Shown: positions 36,868 to 44,938 of the stretch, in pieces
How positions within the stretch are numbered: the first letter of the stretch is position 1
Layout of the letters: each line of letters starts with the position of its first letter
Source: Chitinophaga eiseniae
Lineage (GTDB): Bacteria > Bacteroidota > Bacteroidia > Chitinophagales > Chitinophagaceae
Direction: 5' to 3'
DNA: 64,000 nucleotides
Assembly (NCBI RefSeq): GCF_900167135.1
Contig: NZ_FUWZ01000001.1
Location: 2,032,336 to 2,096,335, forward strand
Position numbers and translations under genes: made by a program
The notes under the pieces: generated by a model
The model's input: the letters and a program-made list of their open reading frames with translations, nothing else
Database searches by the model: none
What the model was told of the DNA's origin: nothing

Positions 36868-38139
36868 ATGACTAAAGATGTAATATCCATTATTCTCGGA
36901 GGCGGTGCAGGTACCCGCTTATATCCCCTTACCCGTCGCCGTTCCAAGCCGGCAGTGCCCCTTGCCGGTAAATACAGGCTGGTGGATATTCCTATCTCCA
37001 ACTGCCTGAACGCGGAACTGAACCGTATTTTCGTTTTAACCCAGTTCAACTCCGCCTCGCTTAACAAGCACATCAAAAACTCGTACCATTTCAGTCATTT
37101 CGACAAAGGATTCGTTGACATCCTCGCTGCCGAACAAACACCCGACAATCCCACCTGGTACCAGGGGACCGCAGATGCCGTAAGGCAGTGCCTGCACCAT
37201 GTGGAGAATTTCGACTTTAAATATGTGCTGATACTCTCCGGTGACCAGTTGTACCAGATGGATTTCCGGGATATGATCAACCATCACATCGAAACAGGAG
37301 CGGAAATATCCATTGCTACCATTCCGGTATCGGCTAAAGACGCATCAGATTTCGGTATCCTGAAAACCGATAATACCGGCGCTATTGTTTCCTTTACGGA
37401 AAAACCGTCACAGGAAGTGCTGCCGCCGTGGGCGTCTGAGGTGAGCGATGAGATGAAGGGCATCGGCCGGGTATACCTCGCCAGCATGGGCATCTATATC
37501 TTTAGCCGCGACGTACTCTTCGATATGCTGGGCAAACAACCGGAGGCGGCCGACTTTGGCAAGCAGCTGATCCCTGAAGCCATCGAGGCCAAAGCCCGGG
37601 TGTTCAGCTACCAGTATGAAGGTTACTGGACCGACATCGGTAACATTTCCTCGTTCTGGGAAGCCAATATCGGGCTCACAGACGATATACCGCAGTTTAA
37701 CCTTTTCAACGAATCACAGACCATCTACTCCCGCGCGCGGATGCTGCCCCCCGCCAAAATATCCGGTACCATGGAGAAAACAATCATCGCCGATGGTTGT
37801 ATTATTATGGCAAGCCGGTTGGAACGCTGTGTGGTGGGTATCCGTACCCGCATCGGCAAAGGCTCGGTCGTCTCCAATACGTATATCATGGGGAGTGACT
37901 ATTACCAGACACTCGACGAACTGGACAGGGCCAGCGCAGAAGGCCGTCCGCCCATGGGCATCGGCGAAGACTGTGTGATCGATAAGGCAATTATTGACAA
38001 GAACTGCAGTATCGGAAATAACGTACATATTCAGGGCGGAGACCATCTTCCGGATGGCGACTTTGAAAAATATACGGTGAAAGACGGCATTGTTGTTGTT
38101 AAAAAAGGAGTAGTCCTGCCGGACGGATTCAACATCTAA
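36868..38139 (+). CDS. glgC: Glucose-1-phosphate adenylyltransferase (ADP-glucose pyrophosphorylase)
   Basis: Makes ADP-glucose for GlgA, the committed step of bacterial glycogen synthesis. It has 423 aa. The nucleotidyltransferase motif GGGAGTRLYPLTRRRSKPA is at about 11-29, with WYQGTADAVRQC near 96, the substrate-binding FTEKPSQE near 177 and YWTDIGNISSFW near 251. The C-terminal left-handed beta-helix carries DGCIIMASRLERCVVG and DCVIDKAIIDKN. It follows glgA by 51 bp. Confidence 0.93.
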   Translation: MTKDVISIILGGGAGTRLYPLTRRRSKPAVPLAGKYRLVDIPISNCLNAELNRIFVLTQFNSASLNKHIKNSYHFSHFDKGFVDILAAEQTPDNPTWYQGTADAVRQCLHHVENFDFKYVLILSGDQLYQMDFRDMINHHIETGAEISIATIPVSAKDASDFGILKTDNTGAIVSFTEKPSQEVLPPWASEVSDEMKGIGRVYLASMGIYIFSRDVLFDMLGKQPEAADFGKQLIPEAIEAKARVFSYQYEGYWTDIGNISSFWEANIGLTDDIPQFNLFNESQTIYSRARMLPPAKISGTMEKTIIADGCIIMASRLERCVVGIRTRIGKGSVVSNTYIMGSDYYQTLDELDRASAEGRPPMGIGEDCVIDKAIIDKNCSIGNNVHIQGGDHLPDGDFEKYTVKDGIVVVKKGVVLPDGFNI

Positions 38140-38152
38140 CAAATCAATACAC

Positions 38153-39622
38153 ATGCGAGTGTCAATTGAGCGGAAACCTACGAAGATCTATCCTGATCTG
38201 AAAAGAGTGGTAGCCAGGTTTTTTTTCAATGGCGAAGCCAGGGCCAAATCCATTATACAACATGTTGCCACCATGAGCGATGAACAGGTGGATGTAACGA
38301 TAACGCCTATACTGAGAGAGTTCTCCCGGCGCCACCGTAACATTACCCGTATTTTCGAGAAACATGCAGACAGGATCCGGCACCTTTTCGCTGCTGTTCA
38401 GGTTAACTACGACGAATTGTCCCTGAAAAGAAAACTGTTGACAGGTTCGTATTTTACTAATGAATATTCGATTGAATCTGCCGCCTTTTTTAACCCGTCG
38501 ATGATCGAAGATGTGGACCAGAGCGGACTGGAAGAAGGGGAGAAAAGAGTGATCCTCAGTTTCCGGGCCGTAGGTGAAGGACATATCTCCTCCATCGCTT
38601 TCCGCAGCGGTATCATCGACCGCAATAACCAGATCACTTTACAAACGGCCGGCAATTATGTGGATGAAGCGGAAGTAATCCGCAATGCCATGTATAAGAA
38701 GGAGACTTTCTTTCAGAATGCAGTCTCCATCAAACTGCCGGACCCTGTGATGCAGGAGGTGATGAACAGCCTGTCAGACGAGTTTGAGTACATGTCGCTG
38801 AAAAAAGTGATCCGTGAAATGCAGCAACGCTACCAGGTAGACCACCTGGTGAAAAAAGCGCTGGAAAGATTGCTCTGGCTGGCAGACTCCTACTACGAAC
38901 TGAATTTCTCGCTGGACACGGACATTTCCGACCGGGTGATTTTTCCGTACTCCGATGCGGAAAGCCGGGGTATTGAAGACGCCCGCTTTGTGAAGTACAA
39001 AGGGGAAGATGGCAAAATTACCTACTACGCTACCTATACGGCGTTTGACGGGATCACCATCCAGCCTAAACTGCTGTCTACCGAAGACTTTTATAATTTT
39101 AAAATCATGCCCTTGTATGGAGAGGGGGCCCAGAATAAAAACCTGGCCCTCTTTCCCCGCAAGATCAAAGGGAAATATGTCATGATATCCCGTATTGATG
39201 GTATCAACGGGTATATTATGTATTCCGATAAAATCAACATTTGGGAAAACCCGCAGATCCTTCAGACCCCTAAATATCCCTGGGAATTTGTACAGGTGGG
39301 CAACTGCGGCTCACCGATCGAAACGCCGGAAGGCTGGCTGGTGATTACGCATGGCGTAGGTCCTATGCGAACCTATTGCATCGGCGCCAGTTTGCTGGAC
39401 CTCGAAGATCCGGGAACGGAGATCGGCCGCCTGCGGGAGCCGCTGCTGATGCCCAACAAAGACGAAAGGGAAGGTTACGTGCCCAACGTACTTTATTCCT
39501 GTGGCTCTATCGTACACAACGATGAACTGCTCATACCCTACGGACTCTCCGATTATGCTTCCGGGTTCGCCGCCGTTAATCTCGAAAAACTGCTGGCGCA
39601 AATCAAAGCTGACGGCATATGA
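38153..39622 (+). CDS. Glycoside hydrolase family 130 protein (mannoside phosphorylase-like)
   Basis: A 489-aa protein whose C-terminal half is the GH130 five-bladed beta-propeller. Family features are RGIEDARFVKYKGEDG (the acidic residue near 282 corresponds to the proposed proton donor), VMISRIDGINGY, VQVGNCGSPIETPEGWLVITHGVG and YGLSDYASGFA. GH130 enzymes phosphorolyse beta-mannosides. The N-terminal 200 residues are an additional helical domain seen in the longer GH130 group, including FRAVGEGHISSIAFRSG. It starts 13 bp after glgC and ends 2 bp before the convergent GT4 gene. Its location in a glycogen operon suggests a linked storage glycan, but the substrate is unknown. Confidence 0.82.
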   Translation: MRVSIERKPTKIYPDLKRVVARFFFNGEARAKSIIQHVATMSDEQVDVTITPILREFSRRHRNITRIFEKHADRIRHLFAAVQVNYDELSLKRKLLTGSYFTNEYSIESAAFFNPSMIEDVDQSGLEEGEKRVILSFRAVGEGHISSIAFRSGIIDRNNQITLQTAGNYVDEAEVIRNAMYKKETFFQNAVSIKLPDPVMQEVMNSLSDEFEYMSLKKVIREMQQRYQVDHLVKKALERLLWLADSYYELNFSLDTDISDRVIFPYSDAESRGIEDARFVKYKGEDGKITYYATYTAFDGITIQPKLLSTEDFYNFKIMPLYGEGAQNKNLALFPRKIKGKYVMISRIDGINGYIMYSDKINIWENPQILQTPKYPWEFVQVGNCGSPIETPEGWLVITHGVGPMRTYCIGASLLDLEDPGTEIGRLREPLLMPNKDEREGYVPNVLYSCGSIVHNDELLIPYGLSDYASGFAAVNLEKLLAQIKADGI

Positions 39623-39624
39623 TC

Positions 39625-40629
39625 CTAACGCAGTGACTGATATATTTTCAGGTAATCGGCTGTCATCCGGTCGGTTGTGAAATGCTCGTGCGCATGCAGG
39701 TGACAGGCGTAACGGTCCAGTTGGTCCAGCGCTTCCACCGCCGCCACGGCTTCGGCCACCGTGTTGACTAAATAACCGGTGCGTCCGTCCTGTATCAGTT
39801 CCGGCATGGAGCCTCTGTTGAAAGCGATCACCGGGGTGCCGCACAGCATTGCTTCGGCCACGCTCAGCCCAAAGGGTTCGTTAAAATGAATGGGGTGCAA
39901 CAGGGCGCTGGCTTTACCCAGCAGGTCACTGCGGGCCGGTCCTCCTACGGACCCGAGGTACCGGATCTGTTCATCATCTATGAAAGGTTTTACCATTTCT
40001 TCAAAGTAATCCTGTTGCTGGATGATACCGGCTATCAGCAGGCGGCGGCGGGCCTGCAGCGCAATCTGTATGGCGTCGTGCGTGCCCTTGTCGGGATGAA
40101 TGCGGCCGTAATACAGCAGATAGTCGTCCGGAGCCGGGTTAAAGGCAAAGTCAGCTGGCCTCACACCATTGTAAACCGTGGCTTTATAATGCAGCCGGGG
40201 ATGGCGGTCAGCATTACTGATCGCCACATAATGCCCTGTGTGGTTATAGCGCTGGTATACCGGAACAATCTTCTCCGAAGAAAAGCCGTGAATGGTTGTT
40301 ACCATAGGCGTATGTATCAGCCGGGAATAGGTGAGCGGCAGGAAATCGAAATGATTGTGGATGATGTCAAAATGGTGTGCCTGCTCCATCAGGTAGCTGA
40401 TATGCATACATTCGTTGACTTTGGCGTCTGCGTTCCGGTCTTCCTCGTACCCCTGCGGGCAGATCCATGCCAGCTTACCCTGGGTCAGAGAGTCTCCGGT
40501 AGCAAAGAGGGTGACGTCTGCGCCACGGGCCACCAGGCCTTCGGCGAGGTTGGAGGCCATTTGTTCCCAGGGGCCGTAATGCCGGGGTGGGGTGCGCCAG
40601 GCTACGGGCGAAAGGATTGCGATCTTCAT
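39625..40629 (-). CDS. Glycosyltransferase family 4 next to GH130/glg operon
   Basis: A 334-aa GT-B enzyme beginning MKIAILSPVAWRTPPRHYGP, a start typical of a GT4 group found beside GH130 genes. The donor domain shows YYGRIHPDKGTHDAIQIA, the basic/acidic EX7E motif EPFGLSVAE, and GTPVIAFNRGSMPELI. No membrane segment is present, so it acts in the cytoplasm. It is convergent with the GH130 gene (2-bp gap) and divergent from bshC. A GDP-mannose-using mannosyltransferase paired with the GH130 phosphorylase is a reasonable guess but not shown. Confidence 0.82.
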   Translation of the reverse strand: MKIAILSPVAWRTPPRHYGPWEQMASNLAEGLVARGADVTLFATGDSLTQGKLAWICPQGYEEDRNADAKVNECMHISYLMEQAHHFDIIHNHFDFLPLTYSRLIHTPMVTTIHGFSSEKIVPVYQRYNHTGHYVAISNADRHPRLHYKATVYNGVRPADFAFNPAPDDYLLYYGRIHPDKGTHDAIQIALQARRRLLIAGIIQQQDYFEEMVKPFIDDEQIRYLGSVGGPARSDLLGKASALLHPIHFNEPFGLSVAEAMLCGTPVIAFNRGSMPELIQDGRTGYLVNTVAEAVAAVEALDQLDRYACHLHAHEHFTTDRMTADYLKIYQSLR

Positions 40630-40811
40630 AGTGTTCCGGTTTTCCGATCAGCTTTTACGGCAAATTCCAATCCACATTCACCCGCCCATCAAATTTTGGT
40701 AGTAAAAAACCTGAAATCACAATTTCTTCTCTAACTTCGTACATTCAAAAGTTTCGATGTATTCAGATATATCCGTTACTTTTATTGATCATTTGTAATT
40801 CGACACGTAAT

Positions 40812-42392
40812 ATGCTCGAGTATATTCCTTACGGGAAGACAGGCTTTTTTAATCAGCTGGTAACAGATTTTTTAGCAGATGCGCCACAGATCAGACCTTT
40901 CTACACCTATTCCTCCACTCGTCCGGATTTTACTGCTGCGATAGCCGCCCGGAAGCAGTTTAACACCCCAAGAGCTGCGCTGGTAGCAGCATTACAACAG
41001 CAATATGAGAACCTGGAGCCCATGCAGGCCGTTCAGGACAATATTGCGCGCCTTGCCGATGTGCAGACGTTCACAGTAACGACCGCCCACCAGCCCAATG
41101 TATTTACCGGTTACCTGTATTTTGTTTATAAGATACTGCAAGCCATCAAACTGTGTCAGGAACTGCAGCAGCAGTATCCGCAGCATCAGTTTGTACCGGT
41201 GTACTATATGGGCAGTGAAGACGCTGACCTGGATGAACTGGGCAGTATCTACCTGGAAGGAAAGACACTGACCTGGGCTGCAGGACAGCAGGGGGCTGTA
41301 GGCCGTATGCGTCCGGAAGGGCTGGAGCAACAGATCGGACAAATAAAGGATATGCTGGGGTATGCACCGCATGCGGACGAGCTGATAGCACTGCTGCACA
41401 AAGCTTACCTGGAGCACGATACTATCCAGGAGGCTACGTTGTACCTGGTACATGCGCTGTTTGGCCGTTACGGGCTGGTGGTACTGGTGCCGGACAGTCC
41501 TGCCCTGAAACGCCTTTACATCCCGGTGATGAAGGATGAGTTGTTTCATCAGGCTTCTCATAGTATTGTGGGTAATACCCTCGAACAGCTGGGCGCCCAT
41601 TATAAGGTACAGGCTAATCCGCGGGAGATCAACCTGTTTTACCTGAAAGACGATATACGCGAGCGTATTGTGCAGGAAGGCGATCAGTGGAAAGTATTAC
41701 ACACCCCGTTGAAATTTGACGCTGCTGCGTTGGAAAAAGAGCTGGAGGACCATCCGGAACGGTTTAGTCCTAATGTGATCCTGCGGGGCATGTTCCAGGA
41801 AACGGTCCTGCCCAATATCGCTTTTATCGGCGGCGGCGGGGAAATCGCCTACTGGCTGGAGCTGAAAGATCTTTTTGCCCACTACGGCGTACCTTTCCCG
41901 ATATTGTTGTTGCGCAATTCCCTGTTGCTGGCAGATGAGCAGTCCGCCCGGCGGCTGGATAAACTGGGCATCACCACCGCGGAATTGTTCGCCACCACAG
42001 ATGATATCGTGAACGCCTATGTGAAAAAACATACCAATGCTGCGCTGGTACTGAAGGAAGAATATGCGGCCATTGAAAAGTTATATGACAGCCTGGAAGA
42101 GAAGGCACGCAGCATCGATATTACGCTGGTGGCCAGCACTGGTGCGGAAAGAAGCCGTGCTTTAAAATCTATCGGTAAACTGGAACATAAGTTCCTCCGG
42201 GCGGAGAAGAAAAAATTCGCATGGCAGACAGACCAGATCAAACAGGTGAAGAATAAGTTGTTTCCCGGTGGTTCGTTACAGGAGCGTAAAGAGAACTTTA
42301 TGCCCTGGTATGCGGCGGAAGGCCCGGCTTTCCTGGACCGCGTGCTGGCGGCGCTGACACCGGTTACGGACCAGTTTACGATTGTACGTTAA
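40812..42392 (+). CDS. bshC: Bacillithiol biosynthesis cysteine-adding enzyme
   Basis: Adds cysteine to glucosaminyl-malate in the last step of bacillithiol synthesis, the low-molecular-weight thiol of many Firmicutes and Bacteroidota. It has 526 aa. It shows the BshC pattern: N-terminal GKTGFFNQLVTDFL, TTAHQPNVFTGYLYFVYKI (the Rossmann HxxH-like region), YYMGSEDADLDELGS, and a long C-terminal coiled coil (about 400-490) after RNSLLLAD. ATG 40812 begins the conserved region; a TTG 27 bp upstream is less likely. TAACTTCG (40731-40738), one base off the -7 box, may drive it. bshA and bshB are not in the window. Confidence 0.92.
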   Translation: MLEYIPYGKTGFFNQLVTDFLADAPQIRPFYTYSSTRPDFTAAIAARKQFNTPRAALVAALQQQYENLEPMQAVQDNIARLADVQTFTVTTAHQPNVFTGYLYFVYKILQAIKLCQELQQQYPQHQFVPVYYMGSEDADLDELGSIYLEGKTLTWAAGQQGAVGRMRPEGLEQQIGQIKDMLGYAPHADELIALLHKAYLEHDTIQEATLYLVHALFGRYGLVVLVPDSPALKRLYIPVMKDELFHQASHSIVGNTLEQLGAHYKVQANPREINLFYLKDDIRERIVQEGDQWKVLHTPLKFDAAALEKELEDHPERFSPNVILRGMFQETVLPNIAFIGGGGEIAYWLELKDLFAHYGVPFPILLLRNSLLLADEQSARRLDKLGITTAELFATTDDIVNAYVKKHTNAALVLKEEYAAIEKLYDSLEEKARSIDITLVASTGAERSRALKSIGKLEHKFLRAEKKKFAWQTDQIKQVKNKLFPGGSLQERKENFMPWYAAEGPAFLDRVLAALTPVTDQFTIVR

Positions 42393-42401
42393 ACGATTGG
42401 T

Positions 42402-42558
42402 GATTTTGGGATTTTTTGATGTACGATTTCGGGGATGATCGAAACATACAGGCGGAACAAATAAAAAGATCGAAGCACATTGCTTCGATCTTTTTATTTG
42501 TTCCGGTAGCTCCAATCACCCCGAAATCAAAAAATCGTACATCAAAAAATCCAAAATC
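42402..42558. repeat. Nested long inverted repeat after bshC
   Basis: An outer pair of imperfect arms (42402-42434 and 42519-42558) shares GATTTTGG, ATTTTTTGATGTACGATTT and CGGGG. The right arm has an extra copy of the TTTTTTGAT unit. Inside lies a perfect 25-bp hairpin. The right arm covers the stop codon of the FUSC gene. The element has no ORF and looks like a MITE- or REP-type dispersed repeat rather than a simple terminator. Confidence 0.7.
42453..42505. terminator. Perfect 25-bp hairpin with 3-base loop
   Basis: Bases 42453-42477 (starting CGGAACAAATAAAAAG) are exactly complementary to 42481-42505, with loop CAT. The stem contains A5 and T5 tracts on both strands, so it could terminate transcription from bshC and from the convergent FUSC gene. 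It forms the core of the larger palindromic element. Confidence 0.6.
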
Positions 42559-44779
42559 AACTCAGTGCTTTGCCCATATCTTTCATCAGGGAGAGGATAG
42601 CCTGTAGTTGATCGTGCACCTGTTTGGTCTCCAGCATTTCGTCACGGATAGGCGTGGCGCCTTTGCCCTCATTGATTTCCAGCTGGCGCAGGTGTACCAG
42701 GTTCTGCAGATGCTCGTCCAGCGTATCAAATGCATGGATGGCGGGTTCGGGTTGTGCCTGGCTGTGCGTGGCGGGATCGATCATGAGGTACAACTGATCG
42801 ATGTATTGCAGCAGGTAGGTGGTGATTTCCTTATACTCCGGTCTGGGAAACCGTACGCCATGATGCATGCTATACGCGGCTAGGGCGGCGATGTGGGAGG
42901 TAAGGGTATGATTGAGCACCACAAAGTGATATACTTTGGAAGCGTTTTTTTGTTTGCTCTTCGGTTCAGACAGCATCCGCTGGAAGGCGGCCATCATATT
43001 GGCGGTATCCACATAAGTAGCTTTACGGGCGAGTTTAAAATCGGTCACTGTATTGGTTTCCCCGGCATATACCCGCAATACCAGTTCAAAGTATTTGCGG
43101 TTGGAGAGCATCATTTTCTGCATGTATCCCGGCAGGGTGTTGTGTTCCCACGAAGGCCACAGCAGCATATTGGCAAAGAAGGCGATGCCTCCGCCGATGA
43201 AGGTGTCGAGCACCCGCTGGGTGACGTTCTGCAGGTCTGCAGGATGCAGGAAGTGCAGCAGGAAGATGATGAACGGGGTGACAAAGAAGACGCTGAGGGT
43301 GTACTGGAAGCTCATGAAGCTGTAGGCGCCCAGGATGCAAAGGAGCATGCTGATAAAGATCACCGTATCGTTATGGGTGATGTACAGCAGTCCGGCGGCA
43401 AAGAGCGCACCCAGTACCGTGCCGATCAGGCGTTGTATGCTGCGGGAGCGGGTGAGGCCGAAGCCAGGCTTCAGGATCACGACTATTGTCAGCAGTATCC
43501 AGTATACCCTGTCAAGGTGAAGGGCCTGTCCCAGCAGGTAACCGGTAATAGTGGCGAGGCTTACACGCACGGCATGCCGGAAAATGTGGGATTTGAAGGT
43601 AAGGTTGTCGCGGAACGTCTCCAGGTCATATTTCTGGCTGGTAGTAAATTTCGAGAGTTCCAGCCTGGGATCGATAGTCTCGTCTTTTAATCGTTCCAGC
43701 CGGGTGAGCCGGTGCAGGTTATAGATCCTTTGCGCCATGTCCTGCAGGTTTTGCAGGATGTTGGTCAGCGGGATGGTCCGTGTCCTTTCCGCCAGGGTGG
43801 GCAGTTTCAGGGTGATGTCGGCTATGGCTTTTTTCACTTTTTCCATCTCATATTTGAGATTGGTTTTGGGCAGGGAACGTTGTCCTGCGGCAACGGCGAG
43901 ACCGATATTCTCCAGTTCTTCCACGAACCCGGTGATCAGCGCATGGAATTTTTGCAGGATGTCATCCTGTTTAAAATCGCGTTGAAGGGCGTTGTAGTCT
44001 GTCTGGGAAGCCATGATCTGCTCCTGCAGGTCTACCATATCGAGGAAGATAAGCACCATGCTTTTGTTGATGCTGGTGGTGCCCTGCTGGGCGGAGCGTC
44101 TTTTCAGCAGTAGTTCCCTTACGTTTTCCTGTTTTTCGTTGACGATGACCTGTTGTGCCAGTACGGCTTTGTAGTTGGCGACCACATCTACGCCGGGTGT
44201 ATAAAAGTTGGAGCGCAGTTCGAGGTAGCGGGCGGTTTGTTGTATGCAGTCGCCCAGTGCCTGTTGCACGTTGAGGTAGGGACGTATCTGCCATAGTATC
44301 AATGCCAGCAGGGCATACCAGATGCTGCCCAGCAGTACCATGGCCGCATATATCAACGCCATACCGGGCGTGAGCTGGGTTTCGCCCAGGATGGAGACCA
44401 GGACGAGCAGGCAGCCGGTGCCAATATTACCGCCGCGGTTGCCGTAGACCAGCATCATGGCGAAGACGAAGCAGCAGGCCACTATCCAGAAAGCCATGAG
44501 GGTGGGGTAAGGCAGCAGCAGCCCGGTGCCGATGGCGGTCAGGAAAATCAGCCCGGTGCTGATGATAAGCCCGTTGCGCTTGTGGATGATGGTGCCGGGC
44601 ACATCGCTCAGGGCGGTACACAACGCGCCCATGGACATGGCGATCCCGAGGTCCAGCTGGCCGATAGCGGCAAAAATCAGGGAGGGGACCACCACGCTGA
44701 TAGTGGTGCGCAAACCGTTGCTGAAATGATAACTGTAAAGGAAACTCTTAATATCGTTGATTCGCTGTTCTATACGCAA
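42557..44779 (-). CDS. FUSC/YccS-family inner-membrane protein
   Basis: An approximately 740-aa membrane protein of the YccS/YhfK type. It has two blocks of five to six membrane helices (about 20-190 and 395-530), each followed by a cytoplasmic helical region. The second block starts at the repeated motif YDLETFRDNLTFKSHIFRHAV. FUSC proteins relate to aromatic-acid and fusaric-acid efflux carriers, but the function of this subgroup is unknown. No ATG lies near the start. The frame is open to TTG 44812, but a TATCTTTG promoter box occupies 44802-44809, so the TTG at 44779 (LRIEQRINDIKSFL) is more consistent. It is convergent with bshC, with the palindromic element between. Confidence 0.8.
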   Translation of the reverse strand: MRIEQRINDIKSFLYSYHFSNGLRTTISVVVPSLIFAAIGQLDLGIAMSMGALCTALSDVPGTIIHKRNGLIISTGLIFLTAIGTGLLLPYPTLMAFWIVACCFVFAMMLVYGNRGGNIGTGCLLVLVSILGETQLTPGMALIYAAMVLLGSIWYALLALILWQIRPYLNVQQALGDCIQQTARYLELRSNFYTPGVDVVANYKAVLAQQVIVNEKQENVRELLLKRRSAQQGTTSINKSMVLIFLDMVDLQEQIMASQTDYNALQRDFKQDDILQKFHALITGFVEELENIGLAVAAGQRSLPKTNLKYEMEKVKKAIADITLKLPTLAERTRTIPLTNILQNLQDMAQRIYNLHRLTRLERLKDETIDPRLELSKFTTSQKYDLETFRDNLTFKSHIFRHAVRVSLATITGYLLGQALHLDRVYWILLTIVVILKPGFGLTRSRSIQRLIGTVLGALFAAGLLYITHNDTVIFISMLLCILGAYSFMSFQYTLSVFFVTPFIIFLLHFLHPADLQNVTQRVLDTFIGGGIAFFANMLLWPSWEHNTLPGYMQKMMLSNRKYFELVLRVYAGETNTVTDFKLARKATYVDTANMMAAFQRMLSEPKSKQKNASKVYHFVVLNHTLTSHIAALAAYSMHHGVRFPRPEYKEITTYLLQYIDQLYLMIDPATHSQAQPEPAIHAFDTLDEHLQNLVHLRQLEINEGKGATPIRDEMLETKQVHDQLQAILSLMKDMGKALS

Positions 44780-44801
44780 ACGTAAATCGGTTTTTGGAAT
44801 A

Positions 44802-44809
44802 CAAAGATA
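44802..44809 (-). promoter_or_regulatory. -7 box for the FUSC gene (TATCTTTG)
   Basis: Exact TATCTTTG on the minus strand, 22 bases before TTG 44779 and just downstream of the 44820-44928 inverted repeat. If used, it rules out the longer TTG 44812 start. Confidence 0.5.
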
Positions 44810-44819
44810 CAAGGCAATT

Positions 44820-44928
44820 ACGAATTACGGATTACGAATTATGAATTGAGGCTTTCATGCAGCGCAGTCACTAAGCGACGCTCCGCTGAAAATGGTCTTC
44901 AATTCGTCATCCGTCATCCGTATTTCGT
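44820..44928. repeat. Intergenic inverted repeat of ACGAATTACGGATTACG type
   Basis: Two 30-base arms (44820-44849 and 44899-44928) pair at 25 of 30 positions. Each arm is itself made of short ACGAATT/ACGGATT units, and the plus strand runs into a T7 tract after the right arm. The inner part has a CAGCG/CGCTG mini-hairpin. It separates two minus-strand genes and may terminate the barrel-protein mRNA. It resembles simple-unit intergenic repeats common in Bacteroidota. Confidence 0.6.
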
Positions 44929-44938
44929 AGTTTTTTTC

